5,614 nucleotides of DNA from Oscillospiraceae bacterium (lineage in GTDB: Bacteria; Bacillota; Clostridia; Oscillospirales; Ruminococcaceae), in assembly GCA_014796735.1 (NCBI GenBank), contig JAAVIG010000129.1:1-5614 (forward strand), given 5' to 3'. Position numbers and translations under genes: made by a program. The notes under the pieces were generated by a model, which was given only the letters and a program-made list of their open reading frames with translations, made no database searches and had not been told where the DNA came from. Of the stretch, positions 1 to 5,562 are shown one piece after another. Numbering within the stretch: the first letter of the stretch is position 1; each line of letters starts with the position of its first letter.

Positions 1-123
1 AAAGCCCCAATAATTCCACCAACACTTCCCTAAGGGACTATCGCCACACAGCTTTTAGGAAAAACAGAACCGAGCAACCAATGTTTAAACCACACCAACT
101 TCCAAAGCGGGGAAAAGGGGGTG
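1..123. other. Left edge, no gene recognised
   Basis: This stretch has no open frame with a credible ribosome binding site or family resemblance, and no tRNA-like or rRNA-like segment was recognised. It lies outside the inverted repeat that begins near 124. Because the right-hand repeat copy runs to the end of the window, I cannot tell whether this sequence also has an inverted counterpart beyond it. Confidence 0.5.
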
Positions 124-144
124 TGAGGGGATAAGGAAAGGATT

Positions 145-236
145 CTTAAGGTGAAACCTAAGGGGGGAGAGGGGGGAAATCCCCGCTTTGATGGGTTTGC
201 AGTTCCCCCCTCTCCCCCCTTTGGTGTCACCTTAAG
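145..236. repeat. Large imperfect palindrome, 32-bp arms
   Basis: The arms 145-176 and 205-236 pair at 30 of 32 positions (mismatches at 155 and 159), with a 28-base loop. Both ends begin with CTTAAGGTGA, and the inner part of each stem is a purine-rich GGGGGGAGAGGGGGG run pairing with its pyrimidine complement. There is no T-tract directly after the stem, so a simple intrinsic terminator is unlikely. The shape resembles palindromic repetitive elements or MITE-type hairpins. The same CTTAAGGTGAAACC arm recurs inverted near the right end of the window. Confidence 0.8.
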
Positions 237-283
237 CCCCGCGCGGGAGGCGCACACTGCACTCGCTTTCCGAGTAAAAAGAA

Positions 284-490
284 CACCACATAAAGCGTAG
301 CTCTAAGAATCAGTAAATCGGTAGTTTTAGCTAAAAATAAAGCATTACATAAAACGCAGTTTTAAGAATTGGTAAATTGGCACTTATTGCAAATAAAAAA
401 ACACAGCCAAAAGCGCAGCTTTACAAATCAAACAATCGGCAGTTGCTCCGAAAAGCACTCACTCAGCCAAAACGCAGTTTTAAAAAGGCA
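284..490 (+). repeat. Tandem 59-bp repeat, about 3.5 units
   Basis: The conserved core (C/A)ATAAA(G/A)CGCAG(C/T)TTTA recurs with an exact 59-base period: the CG dinucleotide of the core is at 296, 355, 414 and 473. Units start at about 284, 343, 402 and 461, and the last is partial. Between the cores is a second conserved element, roughly GTAAATCGGCAGTT. The units are contiguous without unique spacers, so this is not a CRISPR array. The right flank carries two copies of the same unit on the other strand with a 60-base period. Confidence 0.8.
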
Positions 491-536
491 CTCCGCCGTA
501 TGAGGAAACAGGTACCCGCCGATTGAGGAAAATAAA
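491..536 (+). repeat. Short 23-bp direct duplication at inner repeat end
   Basis: CCGCCG(TA)TGAGGAAA at 493-508 is followed 23 bases later by CCGCCGATTGAGGAAA at 516-531. The right flank has a single copy of this inner end (reverse complement around 5203-5218). The second copy runs into the ribosome binding site of the ABC ATPase gene, so the repeat supplies part of that gene's leader. Confidence 0.55.
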
Positions 537-549
537 GGAAGGAAAAACA

Positions 550-1467
550 ATGGTCACAATACGCAACTTACAAAAAAGCTACGGCAGCTTCAAAGTCCTT
601 GACGGACTTTACATGGACATACCCGATGGCGAGGTTTACGGCTTTCTGGGTAAAAACGGCTGCGGCAAAACCACAACAATGAATATCCTCTGCAACGTTA
701 TACCTAAGGACGGCGGGGATATTATTCTCGGAAACGGCTTGGAAGCGGAAAAGATAAAGATAGGCTATCTTCCCGAGACTCCCTCCCTGTTCGGATACAT
801 GGACGGCTACGAGTATCTTAAATACATTGCCGCCTGCTGTGATTATCAGGGCGACATAAACAAACGCGTTGATGAGGTATTGGAGATAACGGGAATGAGA
901 GAGGGCGCGAAAAGGCGCATCAAGGGATACTCCCGCGGCATGAACCAAAGATTGGGCATTGCTTCCATAATATTCAATCACCCGCAGATACTTGTATTGG
1001 ACGAGCCCACCTCCGCGCTTGACCCTGAGGGACGCGCCGACATTATGAACGTTATCCGTCTTTTGTCCGATACGGGCTGTACTATTATTTTGTGTACGCA
1101 TATTTTATCCGACGTTGAAAAAGTTGCGGGCAGTATAGGTATTTTAAGAAACGGCAGAAGGGCGGCAGAGGGAAAGATTTCCGATATTATAGCGCAGTAT
1201 TCAAGAAACGAGATCGAGATAAAGCTGTATAATACCGACGAAAGCGGTATTCAAGCGATAAAGGCAATGGAAAGCCTGCCGCAGGTGGACAAGGTGGACT
1301 TTTACGAAAGGACGGGTACATTCGTTATACGGACCGTCGAGACCGAGGAGCTTACAAAGCGGCTCCTGACGTGCTTTGAACAAAATTCTCTTGTGCCGAA
1401 GGAGTTTAAAACGGTTTCCGAGAGCTTGGAGGAAATTTATTTAAAGGTGGTGAACGGCAATGCTTAA
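550..1467 (+). CDS. ABC transporter ATP-binding protein (ABC-2 exporter type)
   Basis: This 305-residue cytoplasmic ATPase would power the membrane protein encoded next. Visible motifs in order: Walker A GKNGCGKTT (34-42), a YLPE Q-loop with Glu in place of Gln (73-76, frequent in this exporter subgroup), the signature YSRGM (127-131), Walker B ILVLDEP with D151 and E152, the D-loop SALD (155-158) and the switch histidine H184. After about residue 210 an exporter-type C-terminal extension follows. The ATG at 550 was chosen because AAGGAAGG (535-542) lies seven bases upstream; an in-frame TTG at 523 has no comparable site. The gene overlaps the permease start by 8 bases, indicating translational coupling. 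No clear promoter was found upstream, where the sequence is the repeat block. The substrate cannot be read from the sequence. The family is certain; the cargo (peptide, drug, lipid or other) is unknown. Confidence 0.93.
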   Translation: MVTIRNLQKSYGSFKVLDGLYMDIPDGEVYGFLGKNGCGKTTTMNILCNVIPKDGGDIILGNGLEAEKIKIGYLPETPSLFGYMDGYEYLKYIAACCDYQGDINKRVDEVLEITGMREGAKRRIKGYSRGMNQRLGIASIIFNHPQILVLDEPTSALDPEGRADIMNVIRLLSDTGCTIILCTHILSDVEKVAGSIGILRNGRRAAEGKISDIIAQYSRNEIEIKLYNTDESGIQAIKAMESLPQVDKVDFYERTGTFVIRTVETEELTKRLLTCFEQNSLVPKEFKTVSESLEEIYLKVVNGNA

Positions 1468-2356
1468 GACAGGAATAAAAAAAGAGCTTATGTTTTTTAC
1501 CCGTTCGTTTAAAATGGCGGGAATAATTATAGCGGCCGTTGTGCTTGCCGTTGCTTCGCCGCTGTTGATGAAGCTGTCGGGGTTGGCGATGAGCAGTCTT
1601 GATCCAATGGATATTGACAATTCTCAAAACGGAAATTACAGAGACGTTTCCCTTCAGGTAAATATAAACGATGAATACATGTCGTACGGTTCGGATCTTG
1701 ACAGCATGCTTTCGTTATTTGAGGACGAAAATCTTGCTCCCTTGGGGCTCATAAGCGCTTTCGGCGATCTTACCAACACACTGCTGCTTATTTTTATGAT
1801 AGTCACCATGTACAGCGCGGGAGGCGAGCTAAAAAAGAGGTCAATGATAATCCCACGGAACGCGGGGCTTTCCACCAAGCTTTATGTTTTGCCCAAATTT
1901 TTGGTTTACCCTTTCGCGGCGGCGGTTTTTGCCTTTGGCGGCGTATTGGTAAGCGGATTGGTTACGGCGATAGTCTTTAACGGCGTATACGAAATCAATA
2001 TGGGCAGCCTGATGCAGGTTGCTTTAACGGCGGCCGTTTATGACGCGTTTATTGTGACGCTGTATTTTACCTTGGGTTTATGCACTGCCAGAGCGGGTAT
2101 CGCCACAATAATCCTTTACGGAGGAAGCGCGATCCTTTCGGTTTTGTTTACATCATTAGGCGCGGATAAATTTCAGCCCTTTGCTTTAAAAACTATGGCG
2201 CAGGATATTTTAATGGAGGGAGAAGCGGATCTTATCAACCTTTTCGGAAGCATTGGGGTCACGGTGCTGTTAATGCTGCTTTGCTATTTTGTAACAATCT
2301 TTGTTATTTCGGCCAAAAGGACGGACAACAGGGGAGAAGAGGGTATAGAGCTTTAA
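1460..2356 (+). CDS. ABC-2 type transporter permease
   Basis: This 298-residue membrane protein is the probable partner of the overlapping ATPase. I see about six hydrophobic segments, near residues 20-38, 98-119, 150-174, 185-208, 213-231 and 262-284. A polar, acidic loop of about 55 residues (41-95), probably extracellular, lies between segments 1 and 2. The stretch GGELKKRSMIIPR (121-133) after segment 2 sits where ABC-2 permeases carry their conserved cytoplasmic E-x-K-x(n)-P coupling region. The tail KRTDNRGEEGIEL is charged and probably cytoplasmic. AGGTGGTG at 1445-1452 gives a ribosome binding site inside the end of the ATPase gene. With one ATPase and one permease, the exporter would be a dimer of each. 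Assignment rests on topology and context; the substrate is unknown. Confidence 0.85.
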   Translation: MLKTGIKKELMFFTRSFKMAGIIIAAVVLAVASPLLMKLSGLAMSSLDPMDIDNSQNGNYRDVSLQVNINDEYMSYGSDLDSMLSLFEDENLAPLGLISAFGDLTNTLLLIFMIVTMYSAGGELKKRSMIIPRNAGLSTKLYVLPKFLVYPFAAAVFAFGGVLVSGLVTAIVFNGVYEINMGSLMQVALTAAVYDAFIVTLYFTLGLCTARAGIATIILYGGSAILSVLFTSLGADKFQPFALKTMAQDILMEGEADLINLFGSIGVTVLLMLLCYFVTIFVISAKRTDNRGEEGIEL

Positions 2357-2399
2357 TAGGGTTTTTTAATCAAAAATTACAAACTTTTTAAAAATCCCA
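2357..2399 (+). other. Short AT-rich gap after the transporter genes
   Basis: The 43 bases contain an AT-rich imperfect inverted repeat, with GGGTTTTTTAA near 2359 and TTTTTAAAAATCCC near 2385-2399. It is not a GC-rich stem followed by T residues, so it is at best a weak terminator. Read-through from the exporter genes into the next gene is possible. Confidence 0.4.
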
Positions 2400-2428
2400 T
2401 TGCATTTTCGTCAAATATGTGCTATAAT
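2400..2428 (+). promoter_or_regulatory. Extended -10 promoter for the hydrogenase-MCP gene
   Basis: A perfect TATAAT at 2423-2428 is preceded by TGC (2420-2422), giving an extended -10 element. TTGCAT at 2400-2405 lies exactly 17 bases upstream and matches only the TTG half of the -35 consensus. Transcription would start near 2435, leaving an untranslated leader of about 97 bases. This promoter overlaps an in-frame TTG at 2400, which argues against that codon being the start. Confidence 0.75.
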
Positions 2429-2518
2429 AACTCTAAACACTGTTAAAACGGAAAAAAACGGCATTATATACAAAGCTGCGTTAAAATTTTCGGTGAAAAC
2501 ATATTACTTTACGTTTAC

Positions 2519-2523
2519 GGAGG
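2519..2523 (+). promoter_or_regulatory. Ribosome binding site deciding the TTG start
   Basis: GGAGG, within CGGAGGAA, lies eight bases before the TTG at 2532. It sets the start of the multidomain protein directly before the ferredoxin domain. Upstream in-frame sequence encodes nothing recognisable. Confidence 0.85.
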
Positions 2524-2531
2524 AATTAGCT

Positions 2532-4406
2532 TTGGCACGTGTAACTGTTGATGTAAACAAATGTATAGGCTGCAACGCCTGCATAAGAGCTTGTCCCGTA
2601 CCTTCCGCCAACAGCTCGGACGGAAACACCGTTCATTGCAACCCTGAGGAATGCATTCTCTGCGGCGAATGCATAAAAGCGTGTCCTCACGGTGCAAGAG
2701 ATTATATTGACGACATGGACACTCTGCTTGATCTGATGAGGGCGGGCAATGTTTCCGTTATAGTTGCTCCCGCGATCAAATCCGCTTTTGACGGATATTG
2801 GCGTCATGTACTTAAATGGCTGAAGAGCAACGGCGTTCGTGAAGTATATGACGGTGCGTTCGGTGCGGATATCTGTACATATATGCATATCGAATATATT
2901 AAGCAGCACCCCGGCACAAAGGTAATATCTCAGCCCTGTGCCGCCATCGTAGGCTATGCGGAGAAGCACAAAAACGAGCTTCTTCCCAAGCTTTCTCCCA
3001 TACAAAGCCCGTTGCTGTGCGCGGCGGTATACATAAGAAAGTATCTGAAAAACGACGATATTCTTGTGGGACTTACCCCTTGCCTTGCCAAAAGCGACGA
3101 GTTCAAAAATACGGGAATAATCTCTCACGATGTTACATTCAGAAAGCTTGACGAGTACTTTAGGTCAAACGGTATCAATTTTGAAAAAGGGTACTGCGAT
3201 TTTGAATTTTCCGCTGTCAGAGGCTTTGACGGCGCGTTTTATCCTCTGCCCGGCGGTCTGAAGGACTGTCTTAAGGTTTACATGCCCGATATGAATGTAA
3301 TGACCTCGGAGGGTGCCAACAAGGTTTATGACGATCTTGAGGAGTATCTTAAAACTCCCGCCACCAAGCTTCCCACAGTTTTCGATGTTTTGTCCTGCGA
3401 GTTCGGCTGCAACTCCGGCGCCGGCTCCCGAAAGGATTTCAACACTTTCAGCGCATATGACATTATGACCAGCGCAAAAAGGTGGACCAACCGCAACAGT
3501 CTTGCCAAGCGTCTGCACAAAAAACTGTTTAAGACTCTCAAATTGGAGGACTTTTTAAGAACCTACGAAAACAGAACCATAACGGTGCCGCCTACCGAAA
3601 ACGAGCTGGACGAGATATTCAACAGCATGGGCAAATATACCGAAATAGAAAGGCATGTTGACTGCCACGCCTGTGGTTACAAGTCATGCCGCCATATGGC
3701 GCACTCCATCTTTATCGGAAACAATACGCCCAGTAACTGTGCCGTATTTGAAAAGGAAAATATAAACAAGCTTAAAGAGGACGTTGAGCTTGAACACAGC
3801 CAGCTTTCCGCTTCCATACAGGAGATAAGAGCCGAGCTTAACCTTTTGCAGGAAAAGATAGGTCCTATTTCCGCACATTCCGAAGAGAACCGCCAGAAGA
3901 ACGAAACCATTGTTGACGAAATGGGTGCACTTCAGAAGAGCATTACGGAAATCAACCATGCAGTGGATGACATCTGCGATTCCGCCAAGAATATAGGCAA
4001 CGGTATTCACGGCTATAATAAGATACTTAAGGACATCAAGTCAATTGCCGAGCAAACCAACATTCTTGCCATCAACGCCTCCATTGAGGCGGCCAATATC
4101 GGCGCGGCAGGAAAGAGCTTTGCGGTGGTGGCCGATGAAATACGTACTCTTGCGGTCAAATCCGATGAAACGGTTAAGCGCGCGGAGGAACACACCAACG
4201 CTATATCCGGTAACCTTGAGAGCATTAACAAAAACGTTGGCAATATTGCAAAGCGCGTATCCGAGACCAACGATACCGCAAACGCTACATTGCAGTCGGT
4301 AAGTGAGATGAGCCAGAGCACGTCTGATATAAACAGCAGCGTTAACGAAGTTTTCTCCGTTGTGGAGGAGATCCATGCAAGTGTTACCAGCATAACGGAA
4401 AATTAA
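2532..4406 (+). CDS. Sensory [FeFe]-hydrogenase-like protein fused to MCP signalling domain
   Basis: This 624-residue protein has no membrane segment or signal peptide and is probably cytosolic. In order: a 2[4Fe-4S] ferredoxin domain (C11, C14, C17, C21; C41, C44, C47, C51); an [FeFe]-hydrogenase large-subunit domain (about 73-345) with H-cluster motifs SQPC (C136), TPCLAK (C184, K187) and LSCEFGC (C289, C293); a four-cysteine Fe-S domain, CHACGYKSC plus a distal Cys (C378, C381, C386, C403); a coiled-coil-like stretch (about 404-470); and a chemoreceptor cytoplasmic domain whose hairpin tip is EQTNILAINASIEAA and FAVVADEIR (507-538). All four H-cluster ligands remain, but the catalytic TSCCP, MPC and E-x-M-x-C motifs are altered, as in sensory-type hydrogenases. 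I infer an H2 or redox sensor signalling through CheA/CheW-like partners, not an H2-metabolising enzyme. It lacks the PAS, HAMP and periplasmic domains of other sensors. It has its own promoter and terminator. Domain calls are firm; ligand and output are inferred. Confidence 0.9.
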   Translation: MARVTVDVNKCIGCNACIRACPVPSANSSDGNTVHCNPEECILCGECIKACPHGARDYIDDMDTLLDLMRAGNVSVIVAPAIKSAFDGYWRHVLKWLKSNGVREVYDGAFGADICTYMHIEYIKQHPGTKVISQPCAAIVGYAEKHKNELLPKLSPIQSPLLCAAVYIRKYLKNDDILVGLTPCLAKSDEFKNTGIISHDVTFRKLDEYFRSNGINFEKGYCDFEFSAVRGFDGAFYPLPGGLKDCLKVYMPDMNVMTSEGANKVYDDLEEYLKTPATKLPTVFDVLSCEFGCNSGAGSRKDFNTFSAYDIMTSAKRWTNRNSLAKRLHKKLFKTLKLEDFLRTYENRTITVPPTENELDEIFNSMGKYTEIERHVDCHACGYKSCRHMAHSIFIGNNTPSNCAVFEKENINKLKEDVELEHSQLSASIQEIRAELNLLQEKIGPISAHSEENRQKNETIVDEMGALQKSITEINHAVDDICDSAKNIGNGIHGYNKILKDIKSIAEQTNILAINASIEAANIGAAGKSFAVVADEIRTLAVKSDETVKRAEEHTNAISGNLESINKNVGNIAKRVSETNDTANATLQSVSEMSQSTSDINSSVNEVFSVVEEIHASVTSITEN

Positions 4407-4422
4407 GATTTATTATAAACCC

Positions 4423-4451
4423 AAAAGGGACTGCAGATGCAGTCCCTTTTT
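4423..4451 (+). terminator. Intrinsic terminator, possibly bidirectional
   Basis: The stem GGGACTGC (4427-4434) pairs with GCAGTCCC (4439-4446) around the tetraloop AGAT. It is extended by AAAA pairing with TTTT and ends in five T residues. It begins 17 bases after the hydrogenase-MCP stop codon. Read on the minus strand it also ends in TTTT, so it may serve the converging surface-protein gene, whose stop lies about 120 bases away. No better terminator is visible between 4452 and 4572. Confidence 0.92.
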
Positions 4452-4572
4452 GAGTCTTTGCTGTTTTTATCCGCTCTCGGTATTGAGAAAAAATGTCTTA
4501 AGCAAAAAAGTTTTATTGATTAATCGTGTTGAGCGATCCCAAAAGACCAAAATCGCTTAAAACAAGCTTCCG
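4452..4572. other. Convergent intergenic spacer
   Basis: No gene is seen. A 6-bp inverted repeat, AGCGAT (4532-4537) and ATCGCT (4552-4557) with a 14-base loop, lies just after the minus-strand gene. It lacks a following T-tract and is weak evidence for a terminator. Confidence 0.4.
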
Positions 4573-5094
4573 TTACTTGCGCTTCTTGGCTGCTGCCGCG
4601 GTGATACCTGCCGCAATAGCGCCTGCTGCCGTTACTCCGATAGCTACACCTGTACCGGGGTTTTTGCCGCCTGCGTTGCCAACCGCTGTTTTAGTAGTGG
4701 TAACAACGGAGGTTGCGGGTGTTGTGGTAGTCTGGGTGTCATCGGAAGCGGGAGTGCTTTGAGCGGGAGTGCTTTCCGGAGGGTCGTTTGTGTCCGCGGG
4801 CGTGCCGGCGTTGTCGTTGTCGTTGCCGTTATTATCATTGCCATTGTCGTTGTTATCTCCGCCGTTATCGTTGTTGTCCCCGGCGTTGTCATTGTTATCC
4901 CCGCCGTTATTGTTGTCGTCTCCGCCATTATTGTCATCTCCGCCGAGAATGTCGTCTGCCGCATCGCCAACGCCGTCAATAATGTCTTCCGCGCCGTTGC
5001 CGATGTCGTCAGCCACACCGCCTATCGCATACGCGGAAGCGGATAAAGACAGAACAGCTATTGAAGCTGCAAGAATATATCTGAGTCTCTTCAT
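4573..5094 (-). CDS. NPXTG-anchored cell-surface protein with Asp/Asn/Gly repeat stalk
   Basis: This 173-residue exported protein is probably attached to peptidoglycan by a sortase. The signal peptide MKRLRYILAASIAVLSLSASAYA ends in a likely AYA cleavage site (residue 23). A short acidic segment (24-51) with a repeated D-D/E-I pattern follows. Then come low-complexity GDNNDN(A/G) heptads (about 52-95), a Thr/Pro/Ser-rich linker (about 98-138), the sortase motif NPGTG (145-149), an Ala/Gly/Val-rich hydrophobic segment (150-169) and the basic tail KKRK. The ATG at 5094 is preferred over a GTG at 5100, because AAAGGAG (5104-5110) is nine bases from the ATG and only three from the GTG. No catalytic or binding domain is visible. 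It may be a spacer or coat protein; the Asp/Asn-rich repeats could bind Ca2+, which is speculative. The sortase gene is not in the window. Confidence 0.85.
   Translation of the reverse strand: MKRLRYILAASIAVLSLSASAYAIGGVADDIGNGAEDIIDGVGDAADDILGGDDNNGGDDNNNGGDNNDNAGDNNDNGGDNNDNGNDNNGNDNDNAGTPADTNDPPESTPAQSTPASDDTQTTTTPATSVVTTTKTAVGNAGGKNPGTGVAIGVTAAGAIAAGITAAAAKKRK
4843..4944 (-). repeat. In-frame 21-bp minisatellite in the surface-protein gene
   Basis: Four 21-bp units start at 4843, 4864, 4885 and 4906, followed by an 18-bp unit at 4927. Most end in (T/C)CCGCC on the plus strand. They encode GGDDNNN, GGDNNDN, AGDNNDN and similar heptads. Being a multiple of three, gain or loss of a unit would change stalk length without a frameshift. 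Related but less regular GAC/AAC-type codon runs continue to about 4807. Confidence 0.8.
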
Positions 5095-5103
5095 TTTCAC
5101 AAT

Positions 5104-5110
5104 CTCCTTT
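5104..5110 (-). promoter_or_regulatory. Ribosome binding site of the surface-protein gene
   Basis: AAAGGAG on the minus strand is nine bases from the ATG at 5094. Its spacing rejects the nearer GTG at 5100 as start. Confidence 0.8.
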
Positions 5111-5119
5111 CGTTAATAA

Positions 5120-5167
5120 GGGATATAAAATCCCGTTACTATTATCTGAAAGGAAAGTGAAATTATA
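5120..5167 (-). promoter_or_regulatory. Possible promoter and leader of the surface-protein gene
   Basis: TATAAT on the minus strand (5162-5167) fits a -10 box, but no good -35 hexamer sits 16-18 bases upstream, so the call is weak. Transcription would begin near 5155. The leader then contains a small hairpin, GGGAT and ATCCC around a 5-base loop (5120-5134), just before the ribosome binding site. A role for this hairpin is unproven. Confidence 0.4.
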
Positions 5168-5221
5168 AGTGTAAATTTTAAATGGGAGTTTTTGGCAATT
5201 TTGTTTCCTCAATCGGCGGAG

Positions 5222-5311
5222 TGCCTTTTTAAAGCTGCGCTTTATGTAGTGCTTTGCTTTTATGGAAAACTGCCGATTTACCGTTCTTGTAGAGCTGCGC
5301 TTTATGTGGTG
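5222..5311 (-). repeat. Two tandem units of the 59/60-bp repeat
   Basis: On the minus strand, CACCACATAAAGCGCAGCT starts at 5311 and CACTACATAAAGCGCAGCT at 5251, a 60-base period. Between them is GGTAAATCGGCAGTTTT, as in the left array. The left flank has about 3.5 units, so the copy number differs between the two repeat copies. Confidence 0.8.
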
Positions 5312-5372
5312 TTCTCTTTTTCTCGGAAGCGAGGTGCAGTTTGCGCTCCCGCGCGGGGCTTAAGGTAACAGA

Positions 5373-5439
5373 GAGCAAGCTTTGTTTCCGCCGCATCCAT
5401 GCGGCGGTGGGGGCTTGCTCCCGACGGCATCCTGCCGTC
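5373..5439. repeat. Double hairpin inside the right repeat copy
   Basis: The first structure has outer arms GAGCAAGC (5373-5380) and GCTTGCTC (5413-5420) enclosing inner arms CCGCCGCAT (5388-5396) and ATGCGGCGG (5399-5407). The second is GACGGCA (5423-5429) pairing with TGCCGTC (5433-5439) around TCC. They lie in the 196-base interior that is absent from the left copy. This resembles a small palindromic repetitive element inserted into the larger repeat. Confidence 0.65.
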
Positions 5440-5562
5440 CCAAGGGGGGAGAAGGTGCAATAAGCTTCACCTTATGTGGCTTCATTTAAAAAATAGTGCG
5501 GGCTTTATGATAGTGCGTTTACATGCATAAGCACTAAAAATTCGGTGAAACTCATTGCCCCA
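5440..5562. other. Remainder of right-copy interior
   Basis: No gene is seen. AAGGTG (5452-5457) and CACCTT (5468-5473) could form a short hairpin. GGTGAAAC (5534-5541) can pair with GTTTCACC (5577-5584) in block A. The run of six G residues before GAGAAGGTG recalls the palindrome arm of the left copy, so parts of this stretch may be a degraded arm. Confidence 0.4.

Larger units (their letters stand above)
124..510 (+). repeat. Left copy of long composite inverted repeat
   Basis: The block is matched in reverse complement by 5202-5609. Three sub-blocks are recognisable. Block A (132-171) is identical over 40 bp to the reverse complement of 5563-5602. Block B (229-305) matches 5290-5366, both 77 bp, with only scattered differences; it contains the palindromic GC-rich core CCCCGCGCGGG. 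The tandem 59-bp units (284 to about 490) match the two units at 5222-5311, and the inner end (about 475-510) matches 5202-5237. Between A and B the left copy has 57 bases and the right copy 196, so the interior varies. No transposase is seen. The copies could be a dispersed non-coding repeat or the ends of a non-autonomous element. Confidence 0.85.

Noticed and set aside
30..257. Minus-strand open frame in the left flank
   Set aside because: It crosses the palindrome and repeat block, has proline/glycine-rich composition from G and C runs, and shows no recognisable domain.
284..490. CRISPR array
   Set aside because: The 59-bp units are contiguous and diverged along their whole length; there are no unique spacers of constant size between identical repeats and no cas gene.
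523..549. Upstream TTG start for the ABC ATPase, adding nine residues
   Set aside because: The ATG at 550 has AAGGAAGG seven bases upstream and begins at the usual family position; the TTG has no comparable site and lies in the repeat end.
2400..2531. Upstream in-frame TTG adding 44 residues to the hydrogenase-MCP protein
   Set aside because: It overlaps the promoter -35 region and precedes the predicted transcription start. A strong GGAGG directs the TTG at 2532, immediately before the ferredoxin domain.
2429..2531. Rex or FNR operator in the hydrogenase leader
   Set aside because: Only a TGTTAAAA-like half site near 2440 is visible; no palindromic TTGTTAA-n-TTAACAA or TTGAT-n-ATCAA sequence was found.
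2532..4406. Metabolic, H2-producing hydrogenase
   Set aside because: The proton-relay cysteine and pocket methionines are replaced, and the C-terminus is an MCP signalling domain, so a sensory role fits better.
4532..4557. Separate terminator for the minus-strand gene
   Set aside because: The 6-bp stem with a 14-base loop lacks a T-tract; the hairpin at 4423-4451 is a better bidirectional candidate.
4526..5116. Plus-strand open frames opposite the surface-protein gene
   Set aside because: They are antisense readings of the low-complexity repeat, giving Val/Ile-, Ser/Leu- or Cys/Arg-rich strings. The minus strand has a signal peptide, a sortase motif and a ribosome binding site.
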